Of a stretch of 64,000 bases of DNA, positions 43,955-54,465 are shown piece after piece; position 1 is the first letter of the stretch, and every line of letters begins with the position of its first letter. The DNA is from Verrucomicrobiales bacterium (GTDB lineage: Bacteria > Verrucomicrobiota > Verrucomicrobiia > Verrucomicrobiales > DEV007). The stretch covers positions 62,001-126,000 of the forward strand of contig DUBC01000048.1 of the NCBI GenBank assembly GCA_012960505.1. Direction: 5' to 3'. The notes beneath the pieces were generated by a model, which saw only the letters and a program-made list of their open reading frames with translations, was not told where the DNA came from and did no database searches. A program made the position numbers and the translations under genes.

Positions 43955-45382
43955 TCAAGCTCCAATGAGTAATCTCGCAGGGTTTTCCACACAATCTTTA
44001 ACTCTCCTTAGAAAAGTAACCGCTTCTTTGCCATCAACTATGCGGTGATCATAGCTAAGCGCTAAATACATCATTGGCCTAATAGCCACCTTTCCTTCAA
44101 CTGCCACAGGCCGCTCAATAATATTATGCATCCCAAGAATAGCTGATTGAGGAGCATTTATAATCGGAGTGGACAACATTGAACCATATATTCCACCATT
44201 AGAAATCGTAAAGACGCCACCCTGCAAATCAGCAATTTCTAGTTTACCTTGATTTGCTCGAGATGCGTATTCTGCAATGTCTTTCTCAATTTGCGCAAAA
44301 CTCTTATTATCACAATCACGTATGACTGGTACTACGAGCCCCTTTTCACTCCCAACAGCTACTCCTATATCAAAGAAATGATTACGAATAAGATCTGTAC
44401 CATCGATACGTGCGTTAATTTGCTCAACCTCCTTTAGTGCATCGACAACTGCTTTTATAAAAATTGACATGAACCCAATTTTTACTCCGTATTTCGCAAT
44501 GAAATATTCCTGTAATTCTTTGCGTAATTGCATAACTGAAGACATGTCACATTCATTAAAGGTGGTCAAAAGTGCTGCGTTCTGCTGTGCAGATACGAGG
44601 TGATCAGCTATCTTTCGTCTGATAGGAGAAAGCGGCTGTCTAGTTATGCGCCCTCCTTCTTCTATTTTATATCCGGAAGAATCATGATGTGATACTGGCT
44701 TAATATTCAAGTCAGGCAAATTAGCTGTTCCAGAATCTTTAGAAAGGGTTGACTGCGCTTTTGGATTCTCGACTACTTTTGAAGAGCGCAACTCGCCTCC
44801 ACTGTCAATAAAAGCTTGAACATCTTTTTTTAATATGGCGCCCCTCTTCCCACTTCCAATGATCAGTGACAAATCAACACCATTTTCCTTTGCAAGCCTA
44901 TTAACTACAGGGGAAACAGGAGCCTTACGATCCAATCTTAGATCTCTCTTAGTGTTTTGTGTAGGCACTTGATGTGAAACAATGGCTTCAACTTCAACGG
45001 GGACATCCTGCTTTTGATTTTCTTGCAGTTCTTGTTTCTGGTTAGAAGAAATGGAATCCGTTTCCGTGCGATTTCCATCATCAATATCTCTCTGCAATTG
45101 GGCGGAAGCAGCCTTTTCTTCTGCACCTGATTGGGGATGCGATAAATTTTCACTCGTGATTCGACCGACTACAGACCCTATAGAAACTTCTTCCCCTTCA
45201 GCTACTAATATTTGCAAATATCCTGCAGAATCAGCAGTGATTTCAGTTGAGATTTTATCAGTATCTAAAGTAAGCAACAACTCTCCAATATTAACAGAAT
45301 CACCGTTATTCTTATGCCACTGAGTGATCAATCCGCTCGATACAGACTCACCTACAGATGGAATCCTAATATCACTACTCAT
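43955..45382 (-). CDS. sucB: 2-oxoglutarate dehydrogenase E2 (dihydrolipoyl succinyltransferase)
   Basis: This 475-residue protein has a lipoyl domain with the lipoylated lysine in [14 protein letters not shown] (about 48-61), then a Ser/Gln-rich linker (80-150). The E3-binding domain follows ([20 protein letters not shown]), and then the acyltransferase core, ending in [20 protein letters not shown] with the catalytic His near residue 445. It has a single lipoyl domain. The enzyme moves the succinyl group to CoA in the TCA cycle. Order and pairing with sucA (160 nt upstream, same strand) support 2-oxoglutarate over branched-chain or pyruvate complexes. No E3 gene lies nearby, so lipoamide dehydrogenase must be elsewhere. 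Confidence 0.95.
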   Translation of the reverse strand: MSSDIRIPSVGESVSSGLITQWHKNNGDSVNIGELLLTLDTDKISTEITADSAGYLQILVAEGEEVSIGSVVGRITSENLSHPQSGAEEKAASAQLQRDIDDGNRTETDSISSNQKQELQENQKQDVPVEVEAIVSHQVPTQNTKRDLRLDRKAPVSPVVNRLAKENGVDLSLIIGSGKRGAILKKDVQAFIDSGGELRSSKVVENPKAQSTLSKDSGTANLPDLNIKPVSHHDSSGYKIEEGGRITRQPLSPIRRKIADHLVSAQQNAALLTTFNECDMSSVMQLRKELQEYFIAKYGVKIGFMSIFIKAVVDALKEVEQINARIDGTDLIRNHFFDIGVAVGSEKGLVVPVIRDCDNKSFAQIEKDIAEYASRANQGKLEIADLQGGVFTISNGGIYGSMLSTPIINAPQSAILGMHNIIERPVAVEGKVAIRPMMYLALSYDHRIVDGKEAVTFLRRVKDCVENPARLLIGA

Positions 45383-45542
45383 TAATTATAAAAATAGATA
45401 TATCAAGTTGTCGTAAAATTCTTTTTGATAATTAGACCATTTTAAATCAAATACCACTTTTTTGAAATACTTTAGCATTTGAACAAGCCCATTTCGGAAT
45501 GAATCTTGAAATAATCTAGATAATTAGCCATCATCAATCATT

Positions 45543-48335
45543 TTAAACACTAAAAGCCTTCTGAACCAACCTTTGCTGCTCCGCGTTGTGAATTGCTTTG
45601 GAGCCAGTAGCGGTACTTGCACTTCGTTCACGACCAGCATAACGAACATTGCCCCTACCAGCTTCATTTAAGCGTGGGCTAATGTAACTCCAAGCTCCCA
45701 TATTGAGGGGTTCTTCCTGACACCAAATCCATTTTTTATATGCTCTTGGATAACGTTCTATAATTTCACTAAGCATTTTCCAATGAAAAGGGTATAGCTG
45801 CTCTATACGAATAATTGCAGTGTTTCTGATTTTATTTTCGTTTCTAAATTTTAATAAATCATAATAAACTTTGCCTGAACAAAAAATAATACGTGTAACT
45901 CGCTCTGGACGATCAATTAATTGATCGTCATCAAGCATTTCGAAAAAATGCGATCCACTAGAAAAATCATTTTCATTTGAAACGCATTCCGGATGCCTTA
46001 ATAGGCTCTTGGGCGACATCAATATTAGAGGTTTACGTAACTCCCTGATAATCTGTCTTCTTAAAACATGAAAGTATTGTGCAGGACTAGTAAGGTTGCA
46101 AACTTGCAAATTACCTCCAGCACATAATTGCAAAAATCTCTCAAGCCTAGCGCTTGAATGCTCAGGACCCTGACCTTCATAACCATGAGGAAGAAGCATT
46201 ACTAAATTAGAAGGTTTTCCCCACTTTGATTCAGCTGAACTAATGAATTGATCTATTATGACCTGAGCGCCATTAACAAAATCACCAAACTGAGCTTCCC
46301 AACAAATCAGCATTTGAGGAACCATTAAATTATAGCCATAATCAAAACCCAAAACACCAGATTCAGATAACAAACTGTTGTATGCACAAAAGCTGGCCTG
46401 ATTCGGACTAAGGTTTTTCAACGGTACATATCGCTCTCTATTTTCAGAATCATACAATACACAATGCCGCTGACTAAATGTACCGCGACGAACATCCTGA
46501 CCTGAAAGTCTAACAGGACAGCCTGAATCAAGTAATGAGGCGAAAGCGAGGGCCTCTGCATGAGCCCAATCGTAGGGACCGCCTTCTTCAGTGGCTTTAA
46601 AACGCCTAGCTAAAAATAGCTTCTCTATTTTAGCATTAATTGAAAAATCATCAGGGATGTCGACTAACTTTCTTCCTAATTCACGTATCTCATCAATAGG
46701 AATCCCGGTAGGAATTACTTCATAGGAATATGCATCTTCTTGCACTTCTACTGCTGCCCCTCTGAAAGATATATGAGTATCATTATCTTTCCCTTCAACC
46801 AATTGAAACTCAGAGTCCAACCGTGCATGATACGCATTAGTAATTTCAGAGATTTCACGTTCTGAAATTTGCTCTTCGCTCAATAAATAATTTTTATAGA
46901 TTTCAGTAGTGGATTTTTTACTGCGAATAGTGCGATAAATATTCGGCTGAGTAAAAGATGGCTCATCCGCCTCATTATGCCCATGACGCCGATAACAAAC
47001 AATATCGACCACTACATCTCGGCCAAACTTTTGACGAAATTCAAGAGCAAGCCCTGTCACATACGCAACTTCTAATGGACTATCTCCATTAACATGAAAA
47101 ATAGGAGCCTCAATCATTTTAGCAATGTCAGTACAGTAAACTGATGAACGAGCATCAGAAGGCATTGTAGTAAACCCAATTTGATTATTAATGATTATAT
47201 GAATTGTGCCACCTGTTCTATATCCTGGCAACTGCGAGAAATTCAGCACTTCGGCCACTGCACCTTGTCCTGCAAAAGCCGCATCACCATGCAAAAGTAT
47301 CGGTAAAACACGATCACGCTTGTCAGTATTACCAATTAATCTTTGCCGCGCGCGCGCCATGCCTTCTACCACAGAATTTACAGCCTCTAAATGACTAGGA
47401 TTTGGAGCCAGAAAAATATTAACTGCAGCTCCCTCAATTTCACGTCGAGTTTCATAGCCAAGATGATATTTTACATCGCCATCCCCACAGACTAAATCAG
47501 GAACATAATTTTCTGAGAATTCATTAAATAAAACAGATAATGGCTTTTGAATAAAATTTGCTAACACATTTAATCGACCACGATGAGCCATTCCCATCAC
47601 AATTTCTTCTACCCCATTATCAATCCCTTGATGGAGCAAAGTATTTAAAGCCACTAAGGTCGATTCTCCTCCTTCAAGACCAAATCTTTTCTGCGCAACA
47701 AATTTATGATGTAGATAATTTTCAAATTCTTCTGCCTCTATGAGCCAATTCAAAATCGTTTTCGTATTAGGATTTTTAAAATTTTCTAATGGAGGCCTAT
47801 TTTCAATGCGATCTCTTATCCAATGTCTAATCTCAGAATTATGGATTCCCATATATTCAAATCCTATTTTCCCACAATAGATTTCCTGTAACCTTCCAAT
47901 CATTGCCGAAAGAGGCATGGGTTTACCTTCAGCAAAAAATTGGCTTGCCACTTGTTCCTTGAGATCTACTTCATTAAATCCAAACTGCTCGTAACTGAGT
48001 CTAGAATTAGTAGGTGGAGAAAGACTCAATGGATTGACCCATGCCTCAGTATGTCCAAGAGCTCTATAACTATAAAGCAAGCTAACAACTCTGGCTCGGA
48101 AAACAGGGTCAGTCAGCGTAACTCGTAGCAAATCGTTCTGTGGATAACTTACTTCTTTTGCAGATTTAGTAGGATTTGAAAACTTTATATCTCTCTCGAT
48201 TTGCGCCATACCAAGCGAAAAACCTTCAAAAAACGCAGCCCAATCTGAATCCACTGATCTTGGATCATCACGCCAAAGAGCAAACTTTTCATCCAATAGA
48301 TTGGCATTAAATCGTGAAGCAATGCTGCTGTTCAT
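45543..48335 (-). CDS. sucA: 2-oxoglutarate dehydrogenase E1
   Basis: This 930-residue protein is full length for OdhA/SucA. The N-terminal helix region (WRDDPRSVDSDWAAFFEGF) is followed by motifs that bind E2 and 2-oxoglutarate, notably EIVMGMAHRGRLNVLANF. The thiamine diphosphate motif runs from GDAAFAGQGAVAEVLNFSQL (about residue 350) to INNQIGFTT. The C-terminal transketolase-like half has RRGTFSQRHCVLYD, LLPHGYEGQGPEHSSAR and RIEQLYPFHW. It decarboxylates 2-oxoglutarate and passes succinyl to the lipoyl of SucB. It lies upstream of sucB on the same strand, so both come from a promoter in 48336-48501, divergent from the Gld-type ABC operon. Confidence 0.97.
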   Translation of the reverse strand: MNSSIASRFNANLLDEKFALWRDDPRSVDSDWAAFFEGFSLGMAQIERDIKFSNPTKSAKEVSYPQNDLLRVTLTDPVFRARVVSLLYSYRALGHTEAWVNPLSLSPPTNSRLSYEQFGFNEVDLKEQVASQFFAEGKPMPLSAMIGRLQEIYCGKIGFEYMGIHNSEIRHWIRDRIENRPPLENFKNPNTKTILNWLIEAEEFENYLHHKFVAQKRFGLEGGESTLVALNTLLHQGIDNGVEEIVMGMAHRGRLNVLANFIQKPLSVLFNEFSENYVPDLVCGDGDVKYHLGYETRREIEGAAVNIFLAPNPSHLEAVNSVVEGMARARQRLIGNTDKRDRVLPILLHGDAAFAGQGAVAEVLNFSQLPGYRTGGTIHIIINNQIGFTTMPSDARSSVYCTDIAKMIEAPIFHVNGDSPLEVAYVTGLALEFRQKFGRDVVVDIVCYRRHGHNEADEPSFTQPNIYRTIRSKKSTTEIYKNYLLSEEQISEREISEITNAYHARLDSEFQLVEGKDNDTHISFRGAAVEVQEDAYSYEVIPTGIPIDEIRELGRKLVDIPDDFSINAKIEKLFLARRFKATEEGGPYDWAHAEALAFASLLDSGCPVRLSGQDVRRGTFSQRHCVLYDSENRERYVPLKNLSPNQASFCAYNSLLSESGVLGFDYGYNLMVPQMLICWEAQFGDFVNGAQVIIDQFISSAESKWGKPSNLVMLLPHGYEGQGPEHSSARLERFLQLCAGGNLQVCNLTSPAQYFHVLRRQIIRELRKPLILMSPKSLLRHPECVSNENDFSSGSHFFEMLDDDQLIDRPERVTRIIFCSGKVYYDLLKFRNENKIRNTAIIRIEQLYPFHWKMLSEIIERYPRAYKKWIWCQEEPLNMGAWSYISPRLNEAGRGNVRYAGRERSASTATGSKAIHNAEQQRLVQKAFSV

Positions 48336-48465
48336 TATATTTGTTTAGTACTAAAAATGCAGGAATTCAGCTGGTAAAGAAATTTCATCATAGAAAGCAA
48401 AACTCTAATAAAAAATTTAAGGCAATAATGACGTTTCCGGTTAAACTAATAAGCCTTTCGAAACC

Positions 48466-48477
48466 GTCTTTAAAGAC
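48466..48477. promoter_or_regulatory. 12-bp palindrome upstream of the ABC exporter operon
   Basis: GTCTTTAAAGAC is a perfect palindrome ending 24 nt before the ATG at 48502, within the 166-nt divergent sucA/ABC promoter region. It could be an operator for the exporter operon; a chance AT-rich palindrome cannot be excluded. Confidence 0.3.
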
Positions 48478-48501
48478 AGTAAGTTAGGAAATTGATTTCT
48501 A

Positions 48502-49446
48502 ATGATAAAAGTCTCAAACCTGTCCAAACAATATGTCGAAAGGACTGCAGTTAATAACATTTCGTTTGAGGTGGAACCCGGTGAAATTGTTGGTTTCCTT
48601 GGACCAAACGGAGCAGGGAAAACCACAACTATCAGAATGTTAACTGGTTACATACCACCAACTTCTGGCACAGCAAGCATCGGAGGTCATGATGTTTTTT
48701 CCGAATCCATAAAAGCTAGACAAAAAATCGGATATATGCCCGAAAATGTCCCCTTATACGATGACATGCGCGTTAGGGAATATCTTCGATTTAGAGCAGA
48801 ATTAAAGGGGCTTCGAGGTCAAGAGGCAAGGCAAGGGGTTAATGAGGCAATCGATCTTTGTGGTTTAAAACAAATAAGACGGCAAATGATAAGTTCCCTT
48901 TCAAAAGGCTATAGACAGCGGGTAGGCCTTGCAGATGCATTAGTCAACAATCCAGAACTCCTCATTCTGGACGAACCAACCAATGGCCTTGATCCGAATC
49001 AAATCCGACGCTTTCGTGAATTAATCAAGCAACTTGGTATAAGACATACAATTTTAATATCTACTCATATTTTGAGTGAAGTCGAGATGACATGTAATCG
49101 TGTTATCATTCTTAATGAAGGAAAAATTATTGCTAACGGCGAACCTAATGATCTCTCTCGAAAATTACGTTCAGCCAGCACAATATCAATCGAATTAAAA
49201 ACATCTGAAGAAAAAGTAAAAGACCTGATCGCTGCTATTGCTGGAATAAAAAAAGTCAGCAAAGAACATCAATCAGGAGAATGGGGGTATTTTACTATAC
49301 GCGCTGAACCAGGTAATGATGTCCGTGAATCTATAGTTAATCTTGCTAATGCTCAAGAATGGCCACTCCGAGAAATTAGAACTCAACATGCGACTCTGGA
49401 AGATGCATTTGTTGAAATAACTCAAGCTAATACATCCGACTCATAA
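48502..49446 (+). CDS. gldA: ABC transporter ATPase, GldA-like
   Basis: This 314-residue ABC ATPase has Walker A in LGPNGAGKTTTIRML (about 33-47), a signature SSLSKGYRQRVGLADALVNN, Walker B in LLILDEPTNGLDP, and the H-loop in ILISTHILSEVE. A C-terminal domain of about 90 residues is typical of DrrA/GldA-type exporters. It powers the permease encoded 10 nt downstream. In Bacteroidetes, GldA-F-G are needed for gliding. In Verrucomicrobia the same set is widespread without gliding, so only export of an unknown substrate can be claimed. Confidence 0.92.
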   Translation: MIKVSNLSKQYVERTAVNNISFEVEPGEIVGFLGPNGAGKTTTIRMLTGYIPPTSGTASIGGHDVFSESIKARQKIGYMPENVPLYDDMRVREYLRFRAELKGLRGQEARQGVNEAIDLCGLKQIRRQMISSLSKGYRQRVGLADALVNNPELLILDEPTNGLDPNQIRRFRELIKQLGIRHTILISTHILSEVEMTCNRVIILNEGKIIANGEPNDLSRKLRSASTISIELKTSEEKVKDLIAAIAGIKKVSKEHQSGEWGYFTIRAEPGNDVRESIVNLANAQEWPLREIRTQHATLEDAFVEITQANTSDS

Positions 49447-49456
49447 ATACACAAAC

Positions 49457-50281
49457 ATGAACACTGCAACGATTATAGTAACGATCATCCTCTTCGTTAT
49501 TATTATTATCTCAATGCAAAAGTTCCTCTCAGGAGGAACTGGAATTGTTATATTAAAAAAAGAGTTAAAATCAATATTCTATTCACCCATAGCCTGGATA
49601 GTAATGGCTTTGGTCATGTTGCTTAATGGATTTTCATTTATTGCTGCTTTGGAAATTTTACGCAAAGCCGATGTAGATGAGACATTAATCGGCTATACAT
49701 TTAGCTCCACATCATTTTGGTTAACCTACTTTTTTATTTTCCCAGTCATTACCATGAGGCTGTTTTCTGAAGAAAAGAAATTAGGCACTATTGAAACCCT
49801 TCTAACTGCCCCCGTACAAACCATACACTTACTTTTAGCAAAATACCTAGCGGCTCTAGTATTTTACTTTATTATATGGCTTCCTAGCGCAGTTAATTTT
49901 TTCCTCTTTCGTATTAGCTCGGTAGATAATGCTAATGCTATTGGTTCATTTCTAGGTGCTTATGCAATAATCTTGCTCGTTGGTATTTTTAATATTTCAA
50001 TTGGATGCCTAGCCTCATCCCTAACCAAAAACCAATTAGTAGCAGCAATGGCTTGCTTCACTTTTTGCATGTTACATTTTCTAGTTGGTTTTATTCTACA
50101 AGATCTTCCCGTGCCTGAATCCTGGCAAGGTTTCTTGTTTTATTTTTCAACAGTAAAACATGTTCAAATTTTTATAAGTGGGTTAATTGATAGCCGCCAA
50201 TTTATTTACTACCTTAGTTTCACTATTCTCATCCTATCATTTACCTACAATGTACTTGAGTACAGAAAGTGGAAGACCTAA
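49457..50281 (+). CDS. gldF: ABC-2 permease, GldF-like
   Basis: This 274-residue integral membrane protein has about seven hydrophobic segments. The first precedes KKELKSIFYSPIAWIVMALV, the typical start of the GldF/NosY-type permease domain. It also has FSEEKKLGTIETLLTAPVQT, the conserved coupling segment facing the ATPase. The gene begins 10 nt after the ATPase gene, and the next gene starts at or just after its stop, giving a tight operon. It should form the membrane channel of the exporter with the GldG-like protein. Confidence 0.9.
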   Translation: MNTATIIVTIILFVIIIISMQKFLSGGTGIVILKKELKSIFYSPIAWIVMALVMLLNGFSFIAALEILRKADVDETLIGYTFSSTSFWLTYFFIFPVITMRLFSEEKKLGTIETLLTAPVQTIHLLLAKYLAALVFYFIIWLPSAVNFFLFRISSVDNANAIGSFLGAYAIILLVGIFNISIGCLASSLTKNQLVAAMACFTFCMLHFLVGFILQDLPVPESWQGFLFYFSTVKHVQIFISGLIDSRQFIYYLSFTILILSFTYNVLEYRKWKT

Positions 50282-50283
50282 CA

Positions 50284-51798
50284 ATGTCAGAAAATACTGA
50301 TAGAATTAAAACCAAAGACTCTTCCGACAATCCTATTGAACTTAATCCAGGATCTAGTCAGTGTAGAATCAAAAGGAAAAAAATCGCATTAAATGTTTTA
50401 ATGCAGATATTTTTTGCAATTCTACTATTCATTCTCATCAATTATATTTCATATGTAAACTACCAACGATGGGATCTGAGCTCCACAAAGAAATACAGCG
50501 TATCAGAAGACACTGCGGCTTACCTAAAAAACCAGCTCGCTGAAAAAGTAACACTAACTATGGCTTTTTTAAAAAGCTCAAAAATTCGCAATCAACTTAA
50601 AGTTCTCCTAGAAGAATATGAAAATATATCGAGAGGAAAAATTATTTTTGAGGAATTTGATCCGGTAATTAATAAAAATAAAGCATTAGAAATATCAGAT
50701 CGCTATAAAACAACGATTGATCAAAGCTGTCTATTTATCGAAGTAGGAGGACGCATTAAGAAACTCATTGAAAACGATTTATTGGACGATAAAGGACGTA
50801 CATTCACTGGAGAGAACTCAATAACTTCAGCAATGTTGGCAGCAACGGAAAGTAAACCTAAAACCGTTTATTTAATTGCAGGAAAAGGTAAACTCAAAGA
50901 AGTAAATGGAAGATCTGCTGACAAAGAAATACTTAGTCTTAGCACTAGGCACTTCTTTGATCTAAAAGAACTGACCCTAGGAAACATAACTCAAATACCT
51001 GAAGATGCTGATTCTTTGATAATTATAAACCCCGAAACAGACTTTTCACTTTCAGAAGTTACTGTTCTCACAAAATATTGGGAACAACAGCGAGGGTCTA
51101 TGGTACTCCTTTTGAACCCAACAACCAAGATGCCTAATTTCTATCCTTTCCTTCGCTCTCTCGGCATAAAAGTTGATAACAATTATCGCGTTTTATTTTC
51201 TGAAACAACTGGCATTGGAGGAACTCAAAAAGTTTATTCCGTGCAAAGCAAATTACTTGGAGGCAACCCTATCACCTCATCAGATGAAGGCGCTATAACG
51301 ACTTTTGCAGGACAAACTTGCCCCATAAGTGTCGCTGAAAATAATGAAGGATTAGCTTCTAAAGGAATAATAGCGATTCCCATCTTAGCCGCGGATCCCA
51401 AATTTTGGGGTGATCTCGATCATACTGAACCCTATCCAAAGAGAAGCAAGACCGATATGATTCCTGATCCAAATCCAATATATATTGCAGCAATGGTTGA
51501 AAAAGGAGGATCAGAAGATTCTGCAGTTAAAATAGAAAGTTCTAGAATGGTAGTTATCGGAAATTCCACTCTACTAGATCCAATACCCACACGCTTGAAC
51601 GTTGAACTGGTAATAAATTCTATCAATTGGACACTCGACCGGGAGGAGCTTTTAGGGATATCTCCTACGAACGTGATCAGTTATCGTGTCGATATGTCAC
51701 CAGAACAATATAAAACTCTTTTCTACTTAATTGTCTGCATCTTTCCCGCTATCGCTTTTTGCTTTGGCATTGCAGTGTGGAGCGCCCGCCGGAATTGA
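50284..51798 (+). CDS. gldG: GldG-like ABC transporter auxiliary membrane protein
   Basis: An earlier in-frame GTG at 50269 overlaps the GldF stop, but the ATG at 50284 (MSENTDRIK) has a GGAAG site 10 nt before it and fits better. The product is 504 residues. An N-terminal helix (MQIFFAILLFILINYISYV) is followed by the GldG-type extracytoplasmic domain (RWDLSSTKKYSVSEDTAAYL, FDPVINKNKALEISDRYKTT, TVYLIAGKGKLKEVNG), with a final helix (LFYLIVCIFPAIAFCFGIAV) near the C terminus. This fits the ABC_transp_aux family. It probably binds substrate outside the membrane for the GldA-GldF exporter. DUF4340 follows 25 nt later. Confidence 0.88.
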   Translation: MSENTDRIKTKDSSDNPIELNPGSSQCRIKRKKIALNVLMQIFFAILLFILINYISYVNYQRWDLSSTKKYSVSEDTAAYLKNQLAEKVTLTMAFLKSSKIRNQLKVLLEEYENISRGKIIFEEFDPVINKNKALEISDRYKTTIDQSCLFIEVGGRIKKLIENDLLDDKGRTFTGENSITSAMLAATESKPKTVYLIAGKGKLKEVNGRSADKEILSLSTRHFFDLKELTLGNITQIPEDADSLIIINPETDFSLSEVTVLTKYWEQQRGSMVLLLNPTTKMPNFYPFLRSLGIKVDNNYRVLFSETTGIGGTQKVYSVQSKLLGGNPITSSDEGAITTFAGQTCPISVAENNEGLASKGIIAIPILAADPKFWGDLDHTEPYPKRSKTDMIPDPNPIYIAAMVEKGGSEDSAVKIESSRMVVIGNSTLLDPIPTRLNVELVINSINWTLDREELLGISPTNVISYRVDMSPEQYKTLFYLIVCIFPAIAFCFGIAVWSARRN

Positions 51799-51823
51799 AG
51801 ACATCTTACACATAACTAGAAAA

Positions 51824-53692
51824 ATGCCTAATAAAAGCACGTTATATCTTATTTTACTAACGATCCTGTTAGCGACTTATACAATTTTGGATTACAGCAA
51901 AAAAAATAATCTAGGAACAATTCAGCAAAATTTCAAAGCTATTCCAGTCACGGAGATCGATGAAATCGAAATATCATCTGCTAGCGGTAAAGTTTCCTTG
52001 TCCCGCACTTCTGAAAAAGGATGGAATATTACTCATCCTGTTACTGACAGAGCCGACTCAAAAAAGATAGAAAATATTTTAGAGGCTCTCACAGAACTCA
52101 AAAAGTTTGATGCTATCACAAGCAAAGATGCTCCTTCCTTAAGTGAAATGGGATTAACTGAAAGCGCTCTTTCGGTAAGATTATTAAATAAAAAAGAATT
52201 AATAGGAAAAATAATTCTTGGCAATAATACCGGAGTCATAGACACCATTTACGCACAATGGAACGACAGAAATAAAGAAGGTATTCCCTTCTTCTGCTGG
52301 TCAGATATCAAAGAAGTCATTGATGTTCCTTATGACAAAATCAGAGACAAAAGGTTAGTAAACATTCCGATTAAAGAAATAGGTGAAATAGAAATAACCA
52401 ATCAATCGGGATCATCCCTTCATGTGAAGAAAACAACAGGAGAAAAATCTTGGGCTATAACTAAGCCTCTAAAAACAATCACAGATGATGAAAATTTCAG
52501 CGATTGGCTGTCCACAATTATCAACCTCACATCACAATCATTTATAGATAAAGCAAATAGTGAAATTGCTGCTGCTTTTACCACAATAACAAAGACTATA
52601 TCAATTCAAATAAAGGGTGAACAAATTTCTTTCATTATAGAATTTGCAGAATCAGATAATGGTGACTCTATATTCGCACGAGTTTCTGATAGGCCAGGGG
52701 TTTTTTTTCAGATAGAAAAAAATATATTAGACTCTATTACTCTTAACCCAAATACGATAAGAGACCGACGATTACTTCCCTTTAATCCTAAATCTGTCGT
52801 TGCCGTTGATTTGGTCGCCATGCCAAACAACAAAGTGAATCTTTTACAGGATAATAATGGATGGCAAATAATAGATAAAACCCAGAAAATTAAAGCTGAC
52901 GATCAAAGGATATACAAAATTCTTAATGCTCTTTCATCAGAACAAGTCGTGAAATTTGTCGCAGATGCAGCCGGCGACTTAAAGCCCTGGGGCTTAAATC
53001 AACCCACCTTAAGCATTACAATTAAATCTGTTACATTAGACCCACAAAATCCAACTAAGGAAAACGGCTCTCCCAATCTCATTGATGTTAATAGAAAGCT
53101 ACTTGTAAAAGGACAACTAGCTAAAGATCAAGATGTCATTGAATACTATGCGACAGTGGATGGAAGTGGAACCGTCGCACAGCTCAGTCCCGCCTTCCCG
53201 TCAATATTACCCATTCGGCCACTTGATTATAAAGAGCTTTATCTATGGCCCTCCTTTGATTTGGCCAATCTTCAATCCATAAAAACCTCCGCCCCCCCAC
53301 AAACACCTTTAGAGCTTCAATATAAGTACCAATCAAACGAATGGTCAGCCGTCCTTGCTAATGAAAATATATCGAAGCAGATTGATACCGCACAAGCTTT
53401 GAAACTCGCTCAGCATTTAGGCCTTCCTATCCGGGCTACGAGATGGCTAAGTCAAAATACTAGCGAAGCAGAAATTGCACTTTTAAATCCATGTAGAAAA
53501 ATAGAATTCACTTTAGTTGATACAAATAATAATGTTTACCTCTTCAAAATTGAATTAGCACCAATTAGCGAACAATCATCTAATCTACTTTATTATGCTC
53601 GCGTTAATAATAGCTCAGAAATTTGCCTGATTGATCGTGAGAATTTTGAAGTTCTGGATATGCCAATCATTGAAGAATCTTTCGAAAAATAA
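51824..53692 (+). CDS. DUF4340-domain membrane-anchored protein
   Basis: A TTG at 51731 opens the frame inside the upstream gene, but the ATG at 51824 is chosen because it yields an N-terminal membrane anchor (MPNKSTLYLILLTILLATYTILDYSK) and a 25-nt gap. The product is 622 residues. DUF4340 segments repeat: VTEIDEIEISSASGKVSLSR, then IKEIGEIEITNQSGSSLHVK and the later SVVAVDLVAMPNNKVNLLQ. At least three beta-rich units with similar openings are therefore present. DUF4340 proteins nearly always follow GldG-like genes, so this is the fourth part of the exporter. It is probably periplasmic and anchored in the inner membrane; substrate unknown. Confidence 0.88.
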   Translation: MPNKSTLYLILLTILLATYTILDYSKKNNLGTIQQNFKAIPVTEIDEIEISSASGKVSLSRTSEKGWNITHPVTDRADSKKIENILEALTELKKFDAITSKDAPSLSEMGLTESALSVRLLNKKELIGKIILGNNTGVIDTIYAQWNDRNKEGIPFFCWSDIKEVIDVPYDKIRDKRLVNIPIKEIGEIEITNQSGSSLHVKKTTGEKSWAITKPLKTITDDENFSDWLSTIINLTSQSFIDKANSEIAAAFTTITKTISIQIKGEQISFIIEFAESDNGDSIFARVSDRPGVFFQIEKNILDSITLNPNTIRDRRLLPFNPKSVVAVDLVAMPNNKVNLLQDNNGWQIIDKTQKIKADDQRIYKILNALSSEQVVKFVADAAGDLKPWGLNQPTLSITIKSVTLDPQNPTKENGSPNLIDVNRKLLVKGQLAKDQDVIEYYATVDGSGTVAQLSPAFPSILPIRPLDYKELYLWPSFDLANLQSIKTSAPPQTPLELQYKYQSNEWSAVLANENISKQIDTAQALKLAQHLGLPIRATRWLSQNTSEAEIALLNPCRKIEFTLVDTNNNVYLFKIELAPISEQSSNLLYYARVNNSSEICLIDRENFEVLDMPIIEESFEK

Positions 53693-53709
53693 TCCGAGTT
53701 TTAATTAGC

Positions 53710-54387
53710 CTATTTTTTCTCTGCAGAATATATAGTCGCTATCCCTCCGCTAAGAGGATGCAATTTAGTACGATTAAAACCATTAGATTCAATCAATGTA
53801 CACATATCTTTCCCCGAAGGAAAAGATTCGATTGTCTCTCCAAGGTACTGATAAGCTGACCGCTTTCCAGTAATCAAACCAGCAACTGCAGGGAGGATTT
53901 TATGTAAATAAAACCGATATAATTTGCGACTTATAAAACCTTCAGGCAAAGAAAAGTCCAAAATTATCAACCATCCTCCAGAAGACAGCACCCTAAACAT
54001 TTCAGTCAAAGCCCCGGACCAATCAGCCATGTTTCGTAAACCAAAACCAACAGTCACTACATCAAAATGATCTTCAGAAAATGGAAGGTGCAATGCATCC
54101 GCTAACACTGTTCTCTCTAATCCTCTCTTATTTGCTTGTTGAAGCATAGGCTCACAAAAATCGCTCCCTATCACTTCAGATCCCGGACATTTTTTTTGTA
54201 TTTCTAAAGCCAAATCACCACTGCCAGTAGCTATATCGAGTACATTGATAGGATTTCGAGGGCTAACCATTTTTGCCACTTTACGTCGCCAGAGAATATC
54301 GACACCAAAACTTAGTACATGATTAGTCAATACGTATTTATCCGCTATATCAGCAAAAGCATCTTTCACATATTTAGGATCTTGCAT
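53710..54387 (-). CDS. menG/ubiE: Demethylmenaquinone / ubiquinone C-methyltransferase
   Basis: This 225-residue class I methyltransferase has KDAFADIADKYVLTNHVLSF (family start), the SAM loop VLDIATGSGDLALEIQKK, ADALHLPFSEDHFDVVTVGF, GLRNMADWSGALTEMFRVLS, and LDFSLPEG near the end of the core. These are the UbiE/MenG markers. It methylates the quinone ring in the last step of menaquinone synthesis, or an earlier ubiquinone step. Which quinone the organism uses cannot be told here. It is convergent with the ABC exporter operon (17 nt between stops) and stands alone. Confidence 0.95.
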   Translation of the reverse strand: MQDPKYVKDAFADIADKYVLTNHVLSFGVDILWRRKVAKMVSPRNPINVLDIATGSGDLALEIQKKCPGSEVIGSDFCEPMLQQANKRGLERTVLADALHLPFSEDHFDVVTVGFGLRNMADWSGALTEMFRVLSSGGWLIILDFSLPEGFISRKLYRFYLHKILPAVAGLITGKRSAYQYLGETIESFPSGKDMCTLIESNGFNRTKLHPLSGGIATIYSAEKK

Positions 54388-54465
54388 TTTATGGGATATT
54401 TGCTCGGTTTGTTCTTAGTGCAAAAAAGTTCAAACCCTATTAATCTAGTCATCTAAAGAAAGCCA

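Noticed and set aside
48502-53692. Gliding motility system
   Set aside because: Only the ABC exporter part (GldA/F/G-like) is present; no other gliding genes are seen, and this set is common in non-gliding relatives.
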